The notes: generated by a model not told the origin, from the letters alone. A stretch of 64,000 nt of DNA from Tausonia pullulans (GCA_951802195.1 OX637620.1:1922001-1986000); one strand, 5' to 3'. Counted from the stretch's first letter, positions 1 to 11,890 are shown. Translations and numbers: made by a program.

Positions 1-921
1 CCAAGATTGACATTAACGTTACCGACGCTCTCCGCCGCGAGCACCAGGTCGCGACCATCCAGCTCGACTTCCAGCTCCCAGAGAAGTTCAAGCTCAACTA
101 CGTCGGCCCGGACGGCGCGGGAGGCAAGGGTACCGAGGGCGAGGAGAAGGCGACCAACCGGCCTGTCATTGTGCGTATACGTGCCCATTCGTGACTGCGC
201 TCTTGTTGCTGACCGTCCCTGGCGTTCCAGATCCACCGCGCCATGCTTGGTTCGCTCGAGCGCTTCATCGCCAACCTCACCGAGCACCTTGCGGGCAAGT
301 GGTCAGTCGTCGCCTTAACCCTGTGATCTCTCAATGAGGGTTCCTATCGCTCACGTCACTCGATCTCCTTTCTAGGCCCTTCTGGCTCTCCCCCCGACAG
401 GTCATCGTCATCCCGGTCGGAGCCGGCTTCGTGCGTTACGTTAATATTCTTGCCGGAGCGACGCAGCTGACACCCTCCTTCTTCACTGCAGAACGACTAC
501 GCCCGCGAGGTCCAGAAGAAGCTCTATAAGGCTGGCTTGTGCGTCGCCATGCTGCCTCATAGATCGTGACTCTTGCACTCTGCCTTCTGACGCGCTCTTC
601 TTTCGTTCTTGTAGCTACGCCGAGGTCGATGTCTCTGGAGAGACTCTCCCCAAAAAGATCCGCAACTCCGAGATCGCCCAGTGGAACTTCACTCTCGGTC
701 CGTTCCTCTTTCTTGCCCTGCCTCTTTCATCCTTGCTCTCGCTAACGCTCGGTCCTACAGTCGTCGGCGCCACCGAGCGTGACACCGCCTCAGTCAACGT
801 CCGCAACCGGGACGACGCTGGCCAGAAGACGCGCGCCGACATCACGGTCCCGCTCGAGCAGCTCATCCAGCAGCTGACGAGCCTCAAGTCTGAGCGAAGG
901 GCGGAGAACACGCTCCTCTAG
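1..921 (+). CDS. THS1: Threonyl-tRNA synthetase, C-terminal part (partial, runs off left edge)
   Basis: Cytosolic/mitochondrial threonyl-tRNA synthetase, which charges tRNA-Thr. Only the end of the catalytic core and the anticodon-binding domain are in the window. Six exon segments read through five short introns: 171-230, 302-375, 431-491, 539-614 and 698-760, all GT..AG. Across the junctions one reads [12 protein letters not shown], then [30 protein letters not shown] and the closing [10 protein letters not shown] region, which is the class IIa anticodon-binding fold of ThrRS. The stop is TAG at 919-921. The gene converges on the 7-TM gene in inverted-repeat arm 1, with about 0.9 kb between the two stops. 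The family identification rests on the recognisable motif order. Upstream exons lie outside the window. Confidence 0.9.
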
Positions 922-1846
922 ATGAGGGAGGGATGATGAAAGAGAAGGAGGGTGAGGAGACGGCAATATGCATCGTGATGATAGGGATCTGCCTTTTCTT
1001 TTCTTGTTTTTGAGGGCCTGGGTGCGCGGTGAGAAGCAGCATGACCGAAGGGGAACGTCGATGTTTGCGAGACGAGAGAGCGACACAGTCAGATCGAGGT
1101 TGGGGGAGCAAAGGGCAGAGGACAAAGCAGAAGAAAAAAGAAGAAAGGCGAAGGCGAAAACGGATTCGATCGCGAGACGAAAGCAGAAGAAGTCAGGAAC
1201 AAACTAAGGGCCGTCAAAGCTAGCCAGCAACGAACAGCGGGTATCAAACGAGACGACGGACCTGGTCGAACAGAATCCAAGGTTATCCCTCGTCTCTGTC
1301 CCCTCTTTCCCTTTTCTCTCAGGTAGAAAAGGCAGAGCGAGCAAGCTAAAGATTAGATACCAGCTGATGGACGAAGAGCGATGAGGTACCAAGCGCGAGA
1401 AAATTGGGGAAGGGTTACCCACGGAGGAGAGGGGAGGGATGTATAGCATATGCCCTTGGCTCAACGGCTCAACGGCTCATAGTAAGAAAGAATGGGAGAA
1501 GGGTCCTCCCCCGACCTCAATGAGAGGGCGAGGGCGGTCTCTGCAGTAACGAAAGCACATGTGACAAGGGCGAACGACTTCCAAACAGGGGTAGTGATAG
1601 GCGCACAAAAGGTTTTCCTTGAAACTCATAAGCTCTCCCTCATAGACATTTCACCCTTGTTCACCATCTCTCTCAGCTAGTATCCTACAAAGCAGCATAT
1701 CTCTTCAATGGAGCATCGCAGCCGCTGTTCGCAAGTAAATGTAAAGACTCTCGTGACGACTAGGTCATCTTCCACAGCCTGATGTAGTCCGTTGAAAATA
1801 TATAAATCATTATGGCCGACTCTAGATTCATCTACACCTCCTACCC
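922..1846. other. Intergenic region, no gene seen
   Basis: AG-rich sequence between the THS1 stop and the 7-TM gene stop. It presumably holds the 3' UTRs of the two convergent genes. I see no RNA gene, no repeat related to others in the window and no conserved-looking protein. Confidence 0.5.
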
Positions 1847-3378
1847 TCAAACGTGCTGAAGGAACTCATTCTTGTAACCCGGTTCGGTAGAATCGTCGTC
1901 TCGCCCCTCACGGGCCTCGCGCTGCTTCTCAGTCGGGAACCACTCGGCCCAGGGGATGGCGAGGATGAGGCAGATGCCGAGGAACTCGAACGTGAGGAGC
2001 TGATAGGGTGGAGTGGTGGGAGTCCCGGAGGAGAGGGGGAGAGGGGCAGAGGGGCAGAGGGGGAGAGCGGGCGGCGGGAGAGCGGGCGGCGGGAGAGCGG
2101 GCGGCGGGAGAGCGGGCGGCGGGAAAAAGGGGAGGGGGGGAGGGAAGGAAGCATCCGTCAGGGGCGGTTGATCATCAGCGGATCTAAGGTACGCACGAGG
2201 AGGAAGAAGGCCGTCATCGAGTGGATCCAGGAGGTCGGGTTCGTGATCTCGCTCTGAGCCTGAGAGGCCGAGGCAAGTTCCGCCGAGTTCAGTTAAGGCC
2301 GAACAGCGGGGCAAGAGACCAGGCAGACTGACCAGCTTGTAGATGGAGGGGACGAGAACGATGACGGCAACGGTGACGATGTACGCAGATCGGCGGGCCT
2401 CGAGGTATGCCGAGAACTGGATCTGCACAAAGACCGTCACGGCAATGATGACGGCGAGAACCGCTGGAGGAGGGGCCGAATGTCAGTCCTAGAGGGAGCA
2501 AGAGACACCACGGAGGGAGAGACGGACTGATGGAGAGGATGTAGGTGGCGAGTCTCACGTGAGTGACGGTCGTAGCGGCCCCGCTGGTAGGATCCTCGCT
2601 TGCACTGGAGCTCAGGGCACCTATGACAATGCCAAGGATCTGGGATGGAGACAGGTCAGCGCCATGAGATGTGCTCGACGGACGCCGACGCCCATGTCGA
2701 CTCACAATGATGACGAGAAGCATGATGTAAAGGAGGTTGCCCAGCCGCTCGAGCCAGTGCTTTTCCTTCTTGGCCGAGTTGTTAGGACGGTCCGCTTGGG
2801 CGATGGGCGCGACGTAGCTCTTGAGGGCGCAAACGAGCGGGTCGACGAGGAAGACGAACTGGAGAAGCAAGTGTAGGCCAGGCAGGCAAGCAACGAACGG
2901 CGGCCAAATCGACAAAACATCGGCACGCACTCCGACGGTGAGGATTACAAGCTCGGCGACTAGCGGGCGCCGCAAGCACAGAGGTGTCAGAATGGAGACA
3001 TGAGAGACGCGGCGGCTCTTGCAGGAGACGATCGAGCACAACTGACTGAAGAGGCCCAAGCTCGTGTTGCCCGTAGCTTGAATCACCCTCAGAATCATAG
3101 CGGCGATCCGAGAGACGATGAAGATGCCCGGCCGGATGAGGGCCGTCGACCACGAGCGCTTGGATGTGATCCGCCAGAGGTAGACGGGAATCAAGAGGAC
3201 GTACTGCAGAGGAGGAAGGCTGTCAGCAGACCGCCCTGCGGGAAGTAGACGTCGGGGCCGGCATGGCATGTGGACGGGTACGGGTACGGACAAGTGCGAC
3301 AAACACACTGCTGGGAGCGAGATCCTTGTGGGTTGGGACGCCACCTAGGATATTGGCGGAAGGAGCAGAAGCAGACAT
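1847..3378 (-). CDS. 7-transmembrane fungal protein, copy 1
   Basis: Polytopic membrane protein of about 294 residues in eight exons, starting MSASAPSANILGGVPTHK. Seven hydrophobic segments can be read in order, from VFVALYVLLIPVYLW and FIVSRIAAMILRVI, through a pair flanking a charged loop (NNSAKKEKHWLERLGN), to the last one ending FLGICLILAIPW. The tail is acidic (EGRDDDSTEPGYKN). The 7-TM architecture with an extracellular N-terminus resembles uncharacterised fungal receptor-like or RTA1/DUF7702-type membrane proteins, but I cannot assign a family firmly. Both copies keep all splice sites and an open frame, so both look functional. The inverted-repeat edge falls in the last codons, so this copy ends FLQHV while copy 2 ends LLQRM. 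One intron carries a 15-bp minisatellite. Confidence 0.8.
2063..2124. repeat. 15-bp minisatellite in an intron of 7-TM copy 1
   Basis: About four tandem units of the form gagcgggcggcggga. They lie in the penultimate intron of the 7-TM gene. The same array, with the same unit number, sits in arm 2 at about 55496-55557. Confidence 0.85.
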
Positions 3379-3845
3379 GACTGAGTCGAGAGGAGCAAGC
3401 TGGGGATGGAGGGCGGCGGTGGATGAGAAGGAGACAGCCTATTTGGCACCCAAGTCTTTTCTACCCTGCGTCAGTGCAGCCCAACAGTCACAGCATGCCC
3501 TTCCCCAGCATGCCCTTCCCCATGCCCCTCGCTTCGCTTCCCGAAAGCATAATCAGTCTATGGAGTGGCGATGCCCGCATGAACCGAGGGCGGCGATGTC
3601 GTCGCCGCCTGGACTGAAAAGATCCGGCACGGCAGATCAGCGATGCGGGATTCGACCAGGAACCGAGCTCGCTCCCGAGAGTCCAGGGGCTGTTCCTCGC
3701 TCCAGTCCAAAGTATGTGAAGAAAACCACCAGGTGCCGGAATTGGCTGCAGCCAAAAGCGATGAGTCTATGAATAAGTACCCCGGGCTTGTAGTGGCCGC
3801 GCGCCGTGCGATCCCATTTCCGCGTGTTCCGCTCCAGCCGCCTGG

Positions 3846-3897
3846 CCTGCTTGCTGGATTGCTGGCCTGCTGGCCTGCTGGCCTGCTGGCCTGCTGT
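3846..3897. repeat. 8-bp tandem repeat (ggcctgct)
   Basis: Several tandem copies of ggcctgct upstream of 7-TM copy 1. Arm 2 carries the same array in reverse complement around 53727-53765. Confidence 0.75.
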
Positions 3898-4537
3898 GCC
3901 GGAGAGGAGTCACACAGCGAACTCTCCTCCCTTTGGGTGTGTACGCCCCCCCCCCCCCCTCCCCCCCGGAGCCGAGCGGTGACGTATTGCTAGCGTGACT
4001 TTGCGGCCAGACAAGCGGAGAAAAGGACAAGCAGAGGAAAACGACAGCGACGAGCGCCCACGTCGCATGCCACGCGGGGGTACGCGGGGGTCCCCACCGT
4101 CAGCCTGCACCAATGCACAGGCGAGATATCAAGAGGAACATCCCGTCTCTCCTGCGATCCCCTGTAGGTGCGAGTAGTGGATGGCAGCCCAGCCAGCTCA
4201 CGTTGAGGATGAGCCTCGGCCGGTCCACTTCGTACGAGGCCATGCACGAACCCAACAAGCTCGCAGACCGACTTTGCCCGGCTCTTTCTGAGAGCAAGCA
4301 GAGAGCAAGCAGAGAGCAAGCAGAGGGGAGGGGCATCGGCATGAAGGAATTGCCGAAGGATCGGTCCCGACAGCGGACGACGCGCAAGGGGGGGGGGGGG
4401 GGGTGTCGGGCGCACGAGTTGTCGCCATCTCTCGCGCACGATTTTTCAGGTGTCTCCCCTGTGTTTGAGGGCCGGGATACGAAGACGGCGGATGTGTCCG
4501 TTTCCGGGCGTCTGTCGATCGTCGAGGATTCATCGAC

Positions 4538-4658
4538 AAAAAATAATTGTGGTCGTATAGACCATCCACTCTGATATAAGCGTGTCATCCTTGTGCAGGG
4601 GCAATGCTAATCTTCTCTGTATTGTTTCTGAATTATGTGTATCCCGCCGAAGCGGGAT
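4538..4658 (-). ncRNA. U6: U6 spliceosomal snRNA, copy 1
   Basis: The minus strand carries a 5' stem-loop (atcccgcttcggcgggat), then the U6 ACAGAGA box within caatacagagaagattagc, then the internal stem-loop segment gcccctgcacaaggatgaca. It ends in a run of six T, the Pol III terminator. A TATA box (tatata, 4682-4687) lies 29 bp upstream of the inferred 5' end, as expected for a Pol III U6 promoter. No intron interrupts the conserved core. Between the ACGC of the core and the T-run there are 36 nt, about 15 more than in human U6, including a small hairpin (tggtc/gacca). The 121-bp transcribed region is identical to copy 2. Confidence 0.95.
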
Positions 4659-5320
4659 GTCTGGGTTCAGATATGGCTGCCTATATACCTGTCCCCAATA
4701 TTCCTTCCCAAATCTCGCCCGCGCTGCCCACCTCGCCCCCGCCGCCTGCCTGCCCATCCTTCGTTCGAACCTCTCTGCGCACCACTCCCTCGGCCGCTTT
4801 TCTTCCCCCCCCCCCCCAATCTCTCTAGCGCACGCACAGCCCACAATCCACCCACACTCCAACATACAACACGGTCGTAGGGCGGCTCATGCCGTCGGCC
4901 GAGGCAGTTCCGCTCGCACCCGTCGACCACAGTCACCGGTTTCTGATGTTGCGGGGGATCGATCCCATGGTGGAACGAGAGAAATAACTTGACTCGAAGT
5001 GACCGCGTCTTCGCCATGCCAGTGGCCGTCCTCGCAGCTGTCCCTACCTGCCAGCGGGATGGATGAGCCTCTGCGTCCAGACAGACTGCCCAGTTCCAAG
5101 TTCCAAGTTCCAAGTTCCATACTCCCATCTTGTTTCTCCGTCCCCTTGCCCTGCATCGCTCCCACTTTCGCCTTCGCGCTTTGCTGCGCTCGCCTGATCC
5201 GGCTTCTGTGGTCTTCTTCCCTTGACTCAGTCCCGTCTGCTGGCCTCAAGATCCCGACATTGAGCTGAGGATAGGGTGTTGGGACAAGCACTATAAAGGG
5301 CTCTCCGAGTCTCACGGGGA

Positions 5321-6400
5321 GGGAAGGTAGCAGAGAGTAAGGCTCGGGCGTTGGGTTCTTCACCCGAGGGAGGAAAGACGAAAGGTATGGCTGAGAAATA
5401 GCAGAGGAGAGGGGCGTGACGAAGGAGGAGGAAAGGAAGATAGGACTCGCGTGTGAATCGGACGATGGACTACAAGTATATGATGACCACCCGGCGACTG
5501 TTACCACCCCCGCATCCTCAGGGTCTCACGCCCAATATCTGCCACACCTCAGAAGTATGCCTGTGAGGTAATGATTGAAACAGACACAAAAGAGCATTTA
5601 GATAATGAAGCAGGTAAACACTCGCCATCAGAGTCACTGGTGTAAATCACTCGCTCCCACTGTGCAAAGGAACCGACGCTAGAATTGTTGTCCGATCTGG
5701 CCATACTATCCTCATCAAGTCGAACCGAGGCTTGGTTGACTACGCATGCTGTTTGATGCAACTCATTCGGTGGGGGGCCAGAACGCTTGCCGGCTGATCG
5801 ACATCGACAACACGCAGTGTTCGATTGCGATATCGCACGCACATGCGCTCCTCACAGGGAACCGAATGAAGCAGCATACTTGATTGAAGACGAGGGACAT
5901 CGACGAAAGAAGTATCAGCAGTGGAGAGCCTTCGGAGGCAAGCCTACGAGCAAAAGGTGGGCCAAGCAGGGGGCCAGAGCGACGACGGCGGTCAAGTCGT
6001 GGGGGGGTCGAGGCCTTGTCTCCGTCCAACCACCAGCCAACTCTCGCATCCGTCCCTTCCGCCGACGTCCCCCCAAGTCCCAGAGCTAGGACAAAGGAAT
6101 ATGTGAGTGGATGTCACTCCCTGACCTAAGGCGGCCACTAGGCCAGCGCATCAGGCTGCGTCAGGCGCGTCTCCCGGCAGGTCGCGTCTGAGGCATCCGC
6201 CTGAGACTTATGCTTGCTCCATTTATTATCCAAACACCTCCACTGACCCATCTCATCCACGAATCTGCCATCCAGAAGATCCCGCATCGTCCCTCTCACG
6301 CCCCAAGCAGCTCTTCCCCTCCTTCTCTTCTTCTGCGCCCGGCTCCGCGCCCTTTCTCTTTCCCCTCGGTTTCGCGGCACTCGTCGCGTCCCTTCTTGCA
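5321..6400. other. Intergenic region, no gene seen
   Basis: Sequence between the inner edge of inverted-repeat arm 1 and the GT90 gene. It must contain the GT90 promoter. No coding or RNA feature could be supported. Confidence 0.5.
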
Positions 6401-8821
6401 ATGCTCCCTCGCAAGAACAAGATCTTGTCCCGAGGCAAGGTGATCCTCCTTGCCGCCCTCGCTCTCGCGCTCTTCTTCTTCTCTGGCTCGCTCCTCCATC
6501 GTTCAGGGCACCTCAAGGTCCCTATGAGGGCGACCTTCCGCTACTTCTACGCCCCGGCTAAGCGGCGGGTCATTGAGCACCCTATTCCGGACCTCATGAA
6601 AGAGGCCGAGACCAAGTTCAACACGATGCTCACGAGCCAGTCGCAGTCGCTTTCTGAGGCTGTCAAGACGTATAAGTCGCGTTACGGCCGGAAGCCCCCG
6701 CGCGGATGTGAGTGTCGCGGATCCCTCCCTTGACCCCGCGTTTCCTCAGGTCCCCTAGTAGCGACATGCTGAACTGGCGTCCCCCCGGCAGTTGACGAGT
6801 GGTACAACTTTGCCGTTGAGAACGGCGTGGCCATCATTGATGAGTACGACCAGCTCCACGAGGACATGCAACCCTTTTGGCTGCTCTCGGGTAAGGAGAT
6901 CCGCCGCCGGTGCACCCAGGTCGCCTTCCTCCCGAGCGTGGACCTCGTCCGCGTGCAGGACGGCAAGGCGCGTACCGTTGATGCCTCGACGGGCTTCGAC
7001 GACTTAGAGGTCGGCGCTCGTGCTAAGGGTTTCAAGGTCATGCTCGAAAAGTTCCAGGGTAAGCAGGGCCAACACGTTTAGAAATCACCCTTGTGCTGAC
7101 CCTCGCGCCTGCAGCCAAGCTCCCTAACATGGACTTCCCGATCAACGAAAAGGCCGAGGGTCGAATCCTCGTGCCCTGGGAGCAGAACCGTTTCGCAAAC
7201 CTCACGGCTGACTCATCGCGTAAGTCTGGCGCCAAGCTGCTGCGGCTTGTGTTTGTCCTTCATCCCTGATGCGCGTCGTCCAGGCGGCCTTTCCTCCGTC
7301 ATTGGCGGCGAGTACTCCCCCGACTGGCGCAGCGACGGCGGCTCGGTTTGGGAGGCTTTCCGTCGGACATGCCACCCGACCTGTCAGGCGCGTCGCCTGT
7401 TCTCCTCGGTCCGAACGCCGCTCAAGCAGAGCCAGGCGCAGGCGGTCAACCTCCTCGCCGCTGCTGGCGTCGCACCCCCGACGATGGATGAGGACTTCAA
7501 CTTTGCGACGGCCGTCGACGACAAGTTTGACTTTTGCCAACACCCGTGGGCTCACTACGACCAGGGCCACTTCTTCTCCGATTCGCGGACCCTCCCGGCG
7601 CTCTACCCGATGTTCTCCCCGGCCAAAGCCGGAGGATACAGCGACATTCTCATTCCGAGCCATTACTACTATTCGTCGACGAAGCGCTATACGTACGGCT
7701 GGGACGCCACCAACAAGCGTATCAACAATGTTGACGACATGGAGGTCCCCTGGGAGAAAAAGTCGAACAAGATCTTCTGGCGCGGCGCCACCACCGGTGG
7801 AGGCAGCTCTCCACCGGGCTTTCTCTCTCGTTATCAGCGTCACCGGTATGTCTATATCATCCATCTCTTTCACTTTGCCATCCTGCAAGGACTGACTTGC
7901 TCACCTGCAGCCTGATCCGCATGGCTTCCGACTCGTCCGACAATAATCGGACGGTCGTCTTTGCCGACCCGCCAGCGTCCGACAAGTACGTCGAGGGCAC
8001 TCTCCCCGTGAAGCACCTCAACGAACGCATGATGGACGTCGCTTTTGTCAAGGCTGTCGGATGCACGCAGTACCCTGGTGGGTGCGACGGTCTCCACCGG
8101 GACCACCGGTTCGCGGATCAGGTCCTACTCGGCGAGAACTGGCGGCATAAATACCTGATCGACATCGATGGTATGGGTTACTCGGCGCGGTTCTTTGCGC
8201 TCCTCATGAGCGAGAGCGCTGTCATGAAGGCGACCGTCTACCGCGAGTTCTTCTCGGACTGGATCCAGCCCTGGTGAGTCGCCAATCTCCTCAATTCGAA
8301 GATGGTTCATAACTCAATCTGTCGTTTTCAGGCTCCACTACATCCCCATCTCCCAGAACTACCAGGAGATCTACAACGTTCGTCGTCCCTGCACGGATCA
8401 GTCTTTCCCCTGCCAACTTATTCACTTATCTCCGCTTTGTTGTGTCGTTCCTAGACGCACGCCTATTTCTCGGGTCCCTCACGCGATATGTCCAAATCTG
8501 TCAACGGCACGCTCCCGCACGGCCATCACGACGACTCGGAGCTCCGCAAGATCGCCATGGAAGGCCGCAAATGGAAAATGACCCACGGGCGCAAGGTAAG
8601 GAAGGCGCTTGCCGCTTTGCTCAATGATGAAGGTTCTCTGACATTCTCGTTTGTTCCTCCTCTCAGATCGACATGGAGGTTTAGTGCGTTGTCTTTGATC
8701 TCGTTCCTTCCCCTCATGCAGCCACTGACCTCGGTTGATCAACTTTAGCGTCTACCGACTCGCCTTGGAGTGGGGCAGGCTCTCGTCCGACGACAGGGAG
8801 GCGATGACCTACCAGGGCTAG
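6401..8821 (+). CDS. GT90 / CAP10-type glycosyltransferase (putative beta-1,2-xylosyltransferase)
   Basis: Type II Golgi membrane protein of about 626 residues in nine exons: 6401-6707, 6792-7058, 7115-7219, 7284-7845, 7911-8273, 8332-8377, 8455-8595, 8667-8683 and 8749-8821. The summed exon length is an exact multiple of three. Residues 1-12 are basic and are followed by a signal anchor (VILLAALALALFFFSG). The C-terminal half has the GT90/CAP10 signature. It runs KSNKIFWRGATTGGGSSPPG, HRLIRMAS, then KYLIDIDGMGYSARF with the DIDG..YS nucleotide-sugar site, and ends with the short alpha-helical tail. In basidiomycete yeasts this family adds xylose to capsule or glycolipid glycans; the donor and acceptor here are inferred only. 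The 17-nt exon 8 is small but needed for frame. It converges on the acid phosphatase gene. Confidence 0.88.
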
Positions 8822-9056
8822 ACGGAAGGAACGAGGGGCCAGAAAGTCATGCACACATACATACACCCAGACTTTTATCTAGAGGAATGAGACTCGTTGT
8901 GAGGCACGTGGAGGAGGGGGTCTGGAGATTCCATTGATTATTTATGCCACCGCCATGAGATAGCGACAAGAGACAGGGAGAGAAAAAGCGAGTTAAGGAC
9001 GAGAACTAAGAGATACAGCCTTGAATATAGCGCGGTGCCCATTGAGTAATAATACA

Positions 9057-11088
9057 TTAAGCGAGAACGTTCCCCTCGTAGAACGAGAGGACATCAGTCG
9101 CGTTTGCCTGGGAGGTGAGGTTGCAGGTGCCGACAAAGTCGCCATAGGACTCGGTCTGGTTCGCGAGGAAGGCGACAAACTCGTCCGCGGGGGTGCTGCC
9201 TTCGGGGCCGGAGGCGTGCTCGGGAATGGGGATAGGCGCGTTGTTAACGAGGCTGGAGGAGACGAGGAGAGTTTCAGTCGACCAATAGATGCCGATGACA
9301 AGGTGGTGGGAAAGAAAGAAGACTCACACTCGGATGAACTCGGTCGTGTTATATGACGATGAGACGTTAGAGGCGCACGAAATGCGCTCAAGACCGATGT
9401 GACCGAGGAAGGGGAGAATCTCAGACGTTTTCCAGGCACGCTCGCGGTTGATGTGGTCAAGTGGGAAGGTTCCGTTGATGGTCCCATTCGAGGTTGCATT
9501 GTTCCTGAAAAGGCCGAGAGCGGTGGCCTGGGAGAGAGGCAGGATGATCAATCAATACTCAGTGCAACGAAAGGAAAGCAAAGGCAACGTACGATAAGAG
9601 CGGGCTCCTCACGGTGAGTGAAGGAGAGGAAGAGCTTTTGAGACGGGATGACGAGCGGGACAGAAGACCCAGCGGCGGTGTTGTTTGAGACGTCGGCCCA
9701 GGGGAGAAGGAGATCAGCCGAGGCGGCAACCCAGGGAAGACCCATGTAGGGGGCGGCGGGCTGTCCATATCCAAGAGAGTAGTGATACATGATGCTGCGA
9801 GGCGCTCGGTCGCTCCGTTAGCATGTTGCTTCCATGCGAAGGTCAGATGAAGTAGCTCACTCGTTGGCGTACTCGAATCCGAGCCAGTCCTCGTTGGAGA
9901 AGGCCTCAGTGGTGCAGAAGGGCGAGGTGATGTTGGAAATCACGGTGTCGTAACCTGGAGGAGAAGGTCAGACACGCAAACCTAGCAGAACAGACGAGGC
10001 GAGAGATGCACCACAAAGTTCCTGCATGGCAACAATATCGCTGACGGTGAAGTTGAAGGCCGGGACCTCCTTGTTAAGGCGGTCTGGGGGTCCCAGGGAG
10101 CAGCTCAGCCCAGCACAAGGGATACGACGGACCAGAGAGCTTTGTCGCAGACTCACCAGCGATGGGTTGCGCGTAGACAGACTTCCACGCCGAACTCTGT
10201 TGGGAGCCAGCTGATCCAGAGTAGGCTTCGCAGGTCTTGTGAGGGGTAAGGGTGTTGGCTGCAGATTCCTCGCCCTCTCCGACCTGAATGATCTCGACAG
10301 ACGAGGCGTTAATAGAGCCGAAAAGACCCTCGACGAATGCGGTCGATGTGTTCTCCGAGCGAGCAGCGGTGGCGGTCCAGACTTTGAAGGCTCCGGTCGA
10401 GCCAGCTGTAGAGTTGGGCAAAAGATGGCCGAGGTAGTCTCGAAACTCGGCACCAAGGTTGCGAGCAGAAGCGAGACCTGAGGGGGGCACCTGGCCGATC
10501 TGGTCCTCGGGGTCGGTGGTGTTGAGGAGGGCGGTGTAGTTGGCGAGGAAGGGGAGCGACGAGTTGGCAAAGTCATCACGGGATGTGTAGTTCTGAATCT
10601 TGTAGAGGAAGGGCGCGATGGTGTCCTCATAGTCGAAGTCGTTGGCGTAACTGGGAAAGGAGGGATGTCAGCTGGATAGTCGTGAATAGGAGTGGCAGAG
10701 TGAAAAGGTGCTCACATGTTGGAGTGACGGAAGAGATATGCAGCCGAATCGACAATGCACCCCTCGGGAGGCGAAGGATTGAGCTCAACACCGGGCCTGC
10801 AAGCGTGTGCCACAAAGACGAGGGATCAGTCGCTGTAATGGGAAGACAAATGGATGCCACTGCACATCAACGCGCCCGCCAGAGTGACCAAGCCACTGAC
10901 GAGTTGAAGTATGGCGCGATGCCCGCGAGATGGTGGAGCGGGTCGAAGTCAGGCGCCGAAGCGTACTGCACATTGTGGAACAGCGTCGACCTTGGGCGAG
11001 AGCGGACCTGGGGCTTTGGGAGCGGCGATGCTTGGACGGCGCCAGCCGCGGCAAGAAGTAAGAGGAGCGTGGACGAAGGAGTGAGCAT
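9057..11088 (-). CDS. Secreted histidine acid phosphatase (phytase/MINPP-like clade)
   Basis: The protein starts MLTPSSTLLLLLAAAGAVQA, a clear signal peptide, and continues as an N-glycosylation-rich protein (many NxS/T). The catalytic histidine motif reads AAYLFRHSNIYANDFDYE, spanning an intron near 10715. The distal acid motif reads LSFTHREEPALI near 9610, matching the 'H-x-E' rather than the 'H-D' style. This places it in the branch-2 histidine phosphatases (acid phosphatase/phytase/MINPP). It likely hydrolyses phosphomonoesters or inositol phosphates outside the cell. The start at 11086-11088 is chosen because it gives the signal peptide directly; an upstream in-frame ATG would bury it. 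The last residues read SFYEGNVLA. RHS instead of the classic RHG is noteworthy. The function class is secure; the substrate is not. Confidence 0.85.
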
Positions 11089-11890
11089 ACTCGAGAGAAA
11101 AGGCAACAAGAAGGAGGAGGATGGGGGTTGGGAAGAGTTCAGAAGCGAGCCACGCGAGGCGTGCTTTTCTATGGATATATCTGCCAAGAGTTCTGAAGGT
11201 CGAGGCCGAGGCAAGAAAGAGTGACGTTGCGTGTTGCCCCGCCCATTGAATGACGCGCTCTCTCGTACTCTTCGTCTTCTTCCAATTTGTTTGGTTCTTT
11301 AGGGGATATGGCCGGTCCTCTTGGACAGTGACGTGAGAGGGACGATTTGTAACATTCTGGATCTGTCTAGAGGGATCCTTCGACACATGAGCGTCCGAGC
11401 GCGCGACGGACGTCATCTCGTTGCAAAGAGTGGGCTGCAGCAAAATGGATTTTGACCAACAGTTGGACGGTGCTTGCTCCTCGGGGGATCTTCATGCAAT
11501 CAATCCGTCGATTGACCGCTCAAGGGCCGGCTCATTCACCAAGTTAAGGGCCGGCGGCGCCTTCCATACACGATTGTTTTTAAGTGCGCATGCAAGTCCC
11601 CTGGCGCCGAGGATCGACGACAAATGGGGTGGACTGCCGAGTCCGGTGAAGAATGAATGCTCATTCGTCATTTTGTATGTCCCAGTGTGTTCCCTATTTC
11701 GGTGAGCGAGATTATTCTACTGCGAGCCCAGACTTGCCCCCCGGACGCACGTCATCCAGTCACCAGCCCCTAGGCAGAGCCAAAGTCTCTTGCTGCGCAG
11801 TCTTCACTGCTCAAAGCTAGTCAAGGCTAATTGATGCAAGCGTCGATCTGGTGCATGCAGTACGAGCAACAAATCGGGGCAAAAAAATGT
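11089..11890. other. Intergenic region
   Basis: Promoter side of the acid phosphatase gene up to the tRNA-Asn gene. Nothing else recognisable. Confidence 0.5.

Larger units (their letters stand above)
1855..5320. repeat. Large inverted repeat, arm 1
   Basis: About 3.47 kb that recurs in reverse complement at about 52226-55765. It holds a complete 7-TM protein gene (minus strand) and a U6 snRNA gene (minus strand), with about 1.16 kb of gene-free sequence between them. The outer edge is sharp: homology stops at 1855 (55765 in arm 2), within the last codons of the 7-TM gene. The inner edge is softer, near 5320/52226. The arms differ by scattered substitutions, homopolymer lengths, a short tandem repeat (about 3 against 5 units of 11 bp near 4290-4326) and a replaced stretch of roughly 60 bp near 5100. 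They are therefore not an assembly mirror artefact. Confidence 0.93.

Noticed and set aside
2041-2130. Candidate CRISPR-like array
   Set aside because: The units are directly tandem without spacers, in a eukaryotic intron. It is a minisatellite.
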